NCBI GenBank assembly: GCA_046545815.1
Contig: JBKGZA010000120.1
Location: forward strand, 1-10,238
Source of the DNA: JAGXLC01 sp046545815
GTDB taxonomy: Bacteria > Bacteroidota > Bacteroidia > Bacteroidales > UBA12077
DNA: 10,238 nt
Direction of reading: 5' to 3'
The notes beneath the pieces were generated by a model. That model worked only from the letters and a program-made list of their open reading frames with translations, had not been told where the DNA came from and searched no databases. Of this stretch, positions 6,198-10,238 are shown piece after piece. Each line of letters starts with the position of its first letter. Within the stretch, counting starts at the first letter, position 1. The position numbers and the translations under genes were made by a program.

Positions 6198-7550
6198 ATG
6201 ACTTATGATCTGGGAATAATCGGTGCAGGACCTGCCGGTTACGTTGCGGCGGAACGTGCGGGGAACAAAGGCTTATCCACCGTACTGTTCGACAAACAAT
6301 TTATTGGTGGCGTTTGCCTCAATGAAGGATGCATCCCTACCAAAACACTTCTGCATACGGCCAAACTTTATGAATATGCCAAAGAGGGCAAAAAATACGG
6401 GCTGGAACTGGAAGGTATCTCCTATGATATCTCCCGACTTATGCAACGCAAGAACAAAATGGTCAAAAAGCTGGTTGGGGGTATTAAGTCACAACTGAAG
6501 AACAGCCGGGTGGAGATGGTGATGGAAGAAGCCGCCGTATTGGAAAAAACTCCGGGCCATATTAAGATACAAGCCGGCGATGATGTATTTGAATGCAGAA
6601 ATCTTCTGCTGGCTACTGGTTCCGAAACATCTTTCCCACCTATACCCGGACTGAAGAAAGAAAATGTATATACCAACCGGGAAATCCTTCAGATAGAAGA
6701 AATTCCCGGAGAGTTGACCGTCATCGGCGGCGGAGTCATAGGCATAGAATTCGCTGATTTTTTTGCCACCATGGGCACCAAAGTCACGGTGATCGAAATG
6801 CTTGATGAGATCATCAACGGCATGGATCGTGAACTGGCAGCAATGCTGAGACAAACCCTTGCAAAGAAAGGCGTGGATATCAAGTTGTCAGCCAAAGTCA
6901 CAGAAATGAACAACAAGGAGATCACCTTTGAATCAAATGGAAAGCAACAGGATATCCGCTCCGACCATATCTTATTGAGCGCCGGCAGGAAACCGGTGGT
7001 AGAGCTTCCGGGAATAGAAAAATTGAATATTGAATACGATCGCAATGGAATTAAAATCGACGAATACTGCCGGACCAATGCGCCCCGGGTTTATGCAGCA
7101 GGAGATGTCACGGGCTATTCCCTGTTTGCTCATACCGCCAGCAGGGAAGGCGAGGTAGCCGTAAATCATATACTGGGCAAAAAGGACCGAATGAGGTATG
7201 AAGCCGTTCCGGCAGTAGTATATACGCATCCCGAGGTATCCGGCGTGGGCCTCACAGAAGATGAGGCAAAAGAAAAGAATATTTCCTATGAGGTTCGGTC
7301 TCTTCCAATGGCCTTTGCCGGCAGATATGTGATAGAAAACGAGGGAGTCAATGGCCTGTGTAAAATACTGATGGGCAAGCAATATGGCAATATACTGGGT
7401 GTTCACGTTCTCGGTTCACCCAGCTCGGAAATCATATTCGGTGGTGTAATGGCAATCGAAGAACAACTTACCATCGGGGAATTTCAGGAGATGATCTTTC
7501 CCCACCCAACAGTATCGGAAATATTTAAAGAAACAGCATTTAAGCAATGA
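6198..7550 (+). CDS. lpdA: Dihydrolipoamide dehydrogenase (E3)
   Basis: This 450-residue cytoplasmic flavoprotein reoxidises the dihydrolipoyl arm of E2 and reduces NAD+. The FAD-binding GAGPAG is at 9-14. The redox-active disulfide is Cys40/Cys45 in GGVCLNEGCIPTK. The NAD-binding GGGVIG is at 177-182, the second FAD contact VYAAGDV at 298-304, and the interface-domain His/Glu pair is in HPTVSE (His436, Glu441). All catalytic parts are present, so it should be active. It is slightly shorter than the usual 460-475 residues and lacks the extra N-terminal lipoyl domain found in some E3 proteins. It lies 200 bases after E2, a gap with a possible promoter and a stem-loop, and 48 bases before the fused E1, so it is most likely dedicated to this complex. 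Confidence 0.96.
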   Translation: MTYDLGIIGAGPAGYVAAERAGNKGLSTVLFDKQFIGGVCLNEGCIPTKTLLHTAKLYEYAKEGKKYGLELEGISYDISRLMQRKNKMVKKLVGGIKSQLKNSRVEMVMEEAAVLEKTPGHIKIQAGDDVFECRNLLLATGSETSFPPIPGLKKENVYTNREILQIEEIPGELTVIGGGVIGIEFADFFATMGTKVTVIEMLDEIINGMDRELAAMLRQTLAKKGVDIKLSAKVTEMNNKEITFESNGKQQDIRSDHILLSAGRKPVVELPGIEKLNIEYDRNGIKIDEYCRTNAPRVYAAGDVTGYSLFAHTASREGEVAVNHILGKKDRMRYEAVPAVVYTHPEVSGVGLTEDEAKEKNISYEVRSLPMAFAGRYVIENEGVNGLCKILMGKQYGNILGVHVLGSPSSEIIFGGVMAIEEQLTIGEFQEMIFPHPTVSEIFKETAFKQ

Positions 7551-7598
7551 GTCAGTATATATTCAGTAACAATAATCAAAACATAAAAATAAAAAATT

Positions 7599-10067
7599 AT
7601 GCCGAAATCACAGTTTATAGATCCCAACGAAGCCAGAAAACCCGGTAAGATCACCTTTGGTGAGATACCGATCAATCAGTACCAAAAAACCATTGAGGAG
7701 GAGAAAAAGAACTTCAGCGATGACGATCTGCAGCGAATCTACCGGGATATGACGATCATCAGGGAATTTGAAACCTTGCTGAACAGTGTAAAAACCACCG
7801 GTGAATATTATGGTGTAAAATACCAGTATCCGGGGCCTGCACATCTTTCGATCGGACAGGAAGCCGCTGCTGTGGGTATGGCATACAATCTGACCATTGA
7901 CGATTTTATTCTCGGATCCCACAGGAGCCATGGGGAAATCCTGGCCAAAGGCCTGTCTGCCATCGAACAGTTATCTGAGGATGAACTGATGGGGATTATG
8001 AAAGAATTTTTCGACGGTGCCATATTGCAGGTGGTCGAAAAAAACCATAAAGGGGATGTAAAAGAACTGGCCATCAAATTCCTGTTATACGGAACGCTGG
8101 CCGAAATTTTCGGAAGAAAAACCGGAATCAACAGAGGCCTTGGAGGTTCGATGCACGCTTTCTTCACTCCTTTCGGAATATACCCAAACAATGCCGTTGT
8201 CGGAGGTTCCGGGGATATAGCCGTAGGTGCAGCCCTCTATAAAAAAGTCAACCAGAAGAATGGCATTGTAGTGGCCAACATCGGTGACGCTTCCATGGGA
8301 TGCGGTCCTGTATGGGAAGGCATCACCTTTGCCTCAATGAACCAGTTCAAAGAGCTATGGACTGGAGACTACCAGGGAGGCATGCCCATCATATTCAACT
8401 TCATGAACAACCAGTACGGTATGGGCGGCCAGCCTGAAGGTGAAACCATGGGCTTTGATGCACTGGCCCGTGTGGGAGCAGGCGTGAATCCGGATATGAT
8501 GCATGCGGAACGAATAGATGGATACAATCCCCTGGCTGTCATAGATGCTTTCAAACGAAAGAAAGAACTTCTGGAAGAGAAAAAAGGGCCGGTATTGCTT
8601 GACACGCTTACCTACCGCATCAGCGGGCATTCTCCTTCCGATGCTTCTACCTATCGAACCAAGGAGGAGATAGAAGCATGGCAGGAAAAAGATTCGCTCC
8701 AGAGTTTTAAAGAGATTCTGCTCAACAACCAGGTGGCTTCTGAAAAGAAACTGGATTCGACCAGTAACTCTACCATCGAACTGCTTAAGGAAATCTACAA
8801 TCTGGCCATTGATGAAGCAATCTCTCCACGTCTGGAACTGGAAAAAGATCCCAATCTGGTTGGGAAAATGATGTTTTCCAATCAATCCGTCGATAAGATG
8901 GAGGACCGGAAACCTGAGACATTGATTTCGAAAGAGGAAAATCCAAGGTTAAAGCAACTTGCCAAGCGCCATCGTTATGGCCTTGATGAGAACGGAAATC
9001 CGCATTCTACGGTCAAGACCTATCAGCTTCGCGACGGCATTTTTGAAGCCATACTGGATAAATTCTATACAGACCCCACACTTGTCGCCTACGGTGAGGA
9101 AAACAGAGACTGGGGAGGAGCATTTGCCGTATATCGGGGATTAACCGAAGCACTTCCCTACAACAGGTTATTCAATACTCCGATATCAGAAGGTGCCATC
9201 GTAGGTACGGCAATTGGTTATGGCATGGCAGGCGGCCGTGTCATTGCAGAAATTATGTACTGCGACTTCTTGGGCCGTTCAGGTGACGAAGTTTTCAACC
9301 AGCTCCCCAAATGGCAGTCGATGAGTGGTAATGTAATCAAAATGCCGGTCATCATAAGGGTATCTGTAGGCAATAAATATGGTCCACAGCATTCGCAGGA
9401 CTGGTCTTCGCTGGTTGCCCATATTCCGGGCCTAAAGGTGGTATACCCGGTCACTCCGTATGATGCCAAAGGACTTATGAATGCGGCCCTTAAAGGCACA
9501 GACCCGGTCATCTTCTTCGAAAGCCAGCGCATATACGGAATCGGCGAATGGTTCCATGAAGAAGGCGTACCGGATGAATATTATGAGATACCTTTAGGTG
9601 AGCCCGACATCAAGAGAGAAGGAAAAGACGTTACCATACTGACCATCGGCTCTACCCTTTATACAGCCCTTAAGGCCGCCGACACACTGAAGGAAAAATA
9701 CGGTGTGGAAGCCGAACTGATTGATGCCCGGTCACTGGTACCTTTTAACTACGAGACCGTACTGCAGTCGGTTAAGAAAACAGGAAAGATCCTGCTCTCC
9801 AGTGATGCTTCTTCACGGAACTCCTTCTTGAAAGATATGGCGGAGAATATCTCAGAAATGGCTTTTGATGATCTGGACGGGCCGCCGGTGGTGGTCGGAG
9901 CACGGAACTGGATCATTCCGCCGTATGAGCAGGAGCACCATTTCCTTCCAACACCGGAAAAAATAATTGATGCCATTCATGAAAAGATTCTGCCCCTAAA
10001 GGGCCATCAGTTGACCACAAATTTCACTACAAATGAGCAGATTAGAATGGCGAAAGGTGGAGTATAG
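7599..10067 (+). CDS. Fused E1 alpha-beta, thiamine-diphosphate 2-oxoacid (or acetoin) dehydrogenase
   Basis: This 822-residue protein joins the two usually separate E1 subunits and carries out the thiamine-dependent decarboxylation (or acetoin cleavage) and reductive acylation of the E2 lipoyl arm. The alpha half (about 40-410) has SHRSHGE at 107-113, FGRKTGINRGLGGSMH at 171-186, a thiamine-diphosphate motif from GDASMG (229-234) to MNNQYG (269-274), and the loop GHSPSDASTYRTKEE at 343-357. The beta half (about 475-800) has LRDGIFEAI at 477-485, TPISEGAIVG at 527-536 with the cofactor-activating Glu531, GNKYGPQHSQDW at 591-602 and a C-terminal transketolase-like domain. There are about 35 extra residues between 113 and 170, about 8 between GD and NN, and a linker of about 60 residues. 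GDA replaces the usual GDG. The loop sequence fits pyruvate- or acetoin-type enzymes, but the substrate is not settled. Confidence 0.93.
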   Translation: MPKSQFIDPNEARKPGKITFGEIPINQYQKTIEEEKKNFSDDDLQRIYRDMTIIREFETLLNSVKTTGEYYGVKYQYPGPAHLSIGQEAAAVGMAYNLTIDDFILGSHRSHGEILAKGLSAIEQLSEDELMGIMKEFFDGAILQVVEKNHKGDVKELAIKFLLYGTLAEIFGRKTGINRGLGGSMHAFFTPFGIYPNNAVVGGSGDIAVGAALYKKVNQKNGIVVANIGDASMGCGPVWEGITFASMNQFKELWTGDYQGGMPIIFNFMNNQYGMGGQPEGETMGFDALARVGAGVNPDMMHAERIDGYNPLAVIDAFKRKKELLEEKKGPVLLDTLTYRISGHSPSDASTYRTKEEIEAWQEKDSLQSFKEILLNNQVASEKKLDSTSNSTIELLKEIYNLAIDEAISPRLELEKDPNLVGKMMFSNQSVDKMEDRKPETLISKEENPRLKQLAKRHRYGLDENGNPHSTVKTYQLRDGIFEAILDKFYTDPTLVAYGEENRDWGGAFAVYRGLTEALPYNRLFNTPISEGAIVGTAIGYGMAGGRVIAEIMYCDFLGRSGDEVFNQLPKWQSMSGNVIKMPVIIRVSVGNKYGPQHSQDWSSLVAHIPGLKVVYPVTPYDAKGLMNAALKGTDPVIFFESQRIYGIGEWFHEEGVPDEYYEIPLGEPDIKREGKDVTILTIGSTLYTALKAADTLKEKYGVEAELIDARSLVPFNYETVLQSVKKTGKILLSSDASSRNSFLKDMAENISEMAFDDLDGPPVVVGARNWIIPPYEQEHHFLPTPEKIIDAIHEKILPLKGHQLTTNFTTNEQIRMAKGGV

Positions 10068-10080
10068 AAAAGGAAGAGTG

Positions 10081-10104
10081 ATTGAATGGTTGAATGATTG
10101 AATG
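10081..10104. repeat. Three tandem octamers (ATTGAATG-like)
   Basis: Three adjoining 8-base units read ATTGAATG, GTTGAATG, ATTGAATG, differing at one base. They begin 13 bases after the E1 stop codon and run straight into the GC-rich hairpin cluster. A related TTGATTGA-like tract recurs near 10189-10197. This could be part of the flank of an intergenic repeat family; no function is apparent. Confidence 0.65.
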
Positions 10105-10161
10105 CCTGCCGCCAGGCAGGCGGGTCTGCCCGCACGCTGTCGCTGAAGCTTTAGCGTAAGC
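10104..10161. repeat. REP-like cluster of overlapping GC-rich palindromes
   Basis: The first hairpin has GCCTGCC (10104-10110) paired with GGCAGGC (10115-10121) across a GCCA loop. A second has GCGGG (10120-10124) paired with CCCGC (10129-10133) across TCTG. An alternative pairs GGCAG (10115-10119) with CTGCC (10126-10130). A near-palindrome GCTGAAGCTTTAGC follows at 10142-10155, and GCTT/AAGC at 10148-10161. Its GC content stands out sharply from the AT-rich spacers nearby. This looks like an extragenic palindromic repeat that may also act as a transcript end or stabiliser for the E1 mRNA. Family membership would need other genomic copies. Confidence 0.6.
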
Positions 10162-10238
10162 AACCGGAACGCAGTGAAGATGGGATTGGTTGATTGAGGA
10201 GTCGTCTGAAGAGTTTGACAAAGAGTTTGATTGTTTGA

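Noticed and set aside
10182..10238. Start of a new gene at the right edge.
   Set aside because: A short open frame (WDWLIEESSEEFDKEF) runs off the edge but has no start codon after the preceding stop and no recognisable motif; it lies in repeat-like sequence.

Overview
The window looks like chromosomal DNA from a member of the Bacteroidota, probably a Bacteroidales/Marinilabiliales-type polysaccharide degrader. This is inferred from promoter elements of the Bacteroidota type (TTTG ... TAnnTTTG), an AT-rich spacer style without clear Shine-Dalgarno sites, a serine-type exported sulfatase, and a GC-rich palindromic repeat cluster at the right end. No rRNA, tRNA, CRISPR array, transposase or phage gene was seen. 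No gene-free stretch exceeds about 200 bases.

Left part (1-3577): the 3' end of a winged-helix regulator-like gene (+) runs out at 165. It converges with a leftward three-gene cluster read in the order glucuronokinase-like GHMP kinase (2582-3577), GalU-type sugar-1-phosphate uridylyltransferase (1707-2576), S1-type sulfatase (227-1684). Spacings are 5 and 22 bases, so this is very likely one operon. A near-ideal Bacteroidota promoter sits just upstream of the kinase. The kinase resembles plant glucuronokinase closely in its motifs, and the neighbouring uridylyltransferase could complete a route from free glucuronate through glucuronate-1-phosphate to UDP-glucuronate. The sulfatase suggests that the sugar comes from a sulfated uronic-acid polysaccharide.

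Middle and right part (3737-10067): a GntR-family regulator with a UTRA-type ligand domain (-) is divergent from a rightward cluster for a complete 2-oxoacid dehydrogenase-type complex: E2 acyltransferase (4624-5997), E3 dihydrolipoamide dehydrogenase (6198-7550) and a fused E1 alpha-beta (7599-10067). The order E2-E3-E1 is unusual. The intergenic region carries two copies of the inverted repeat CTTGT-N4-ACAAG, one over the annotated regulator start and one before E2. These are the obvious operators for autoregulation and control of the complex. The substrate (pyruvate, acetoin or branched-chain 2-oxoacid) cannot be settled from the sequence. A 200-base gap between E2 and E3 holds a possible internal promoter and a long-armed stem-loop.

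Right end (10068-10238): no gene is seen. There is a tandem octamer tract followed by overlapping GC-rich hairpins, resembling an intergenic REP-like repeat.
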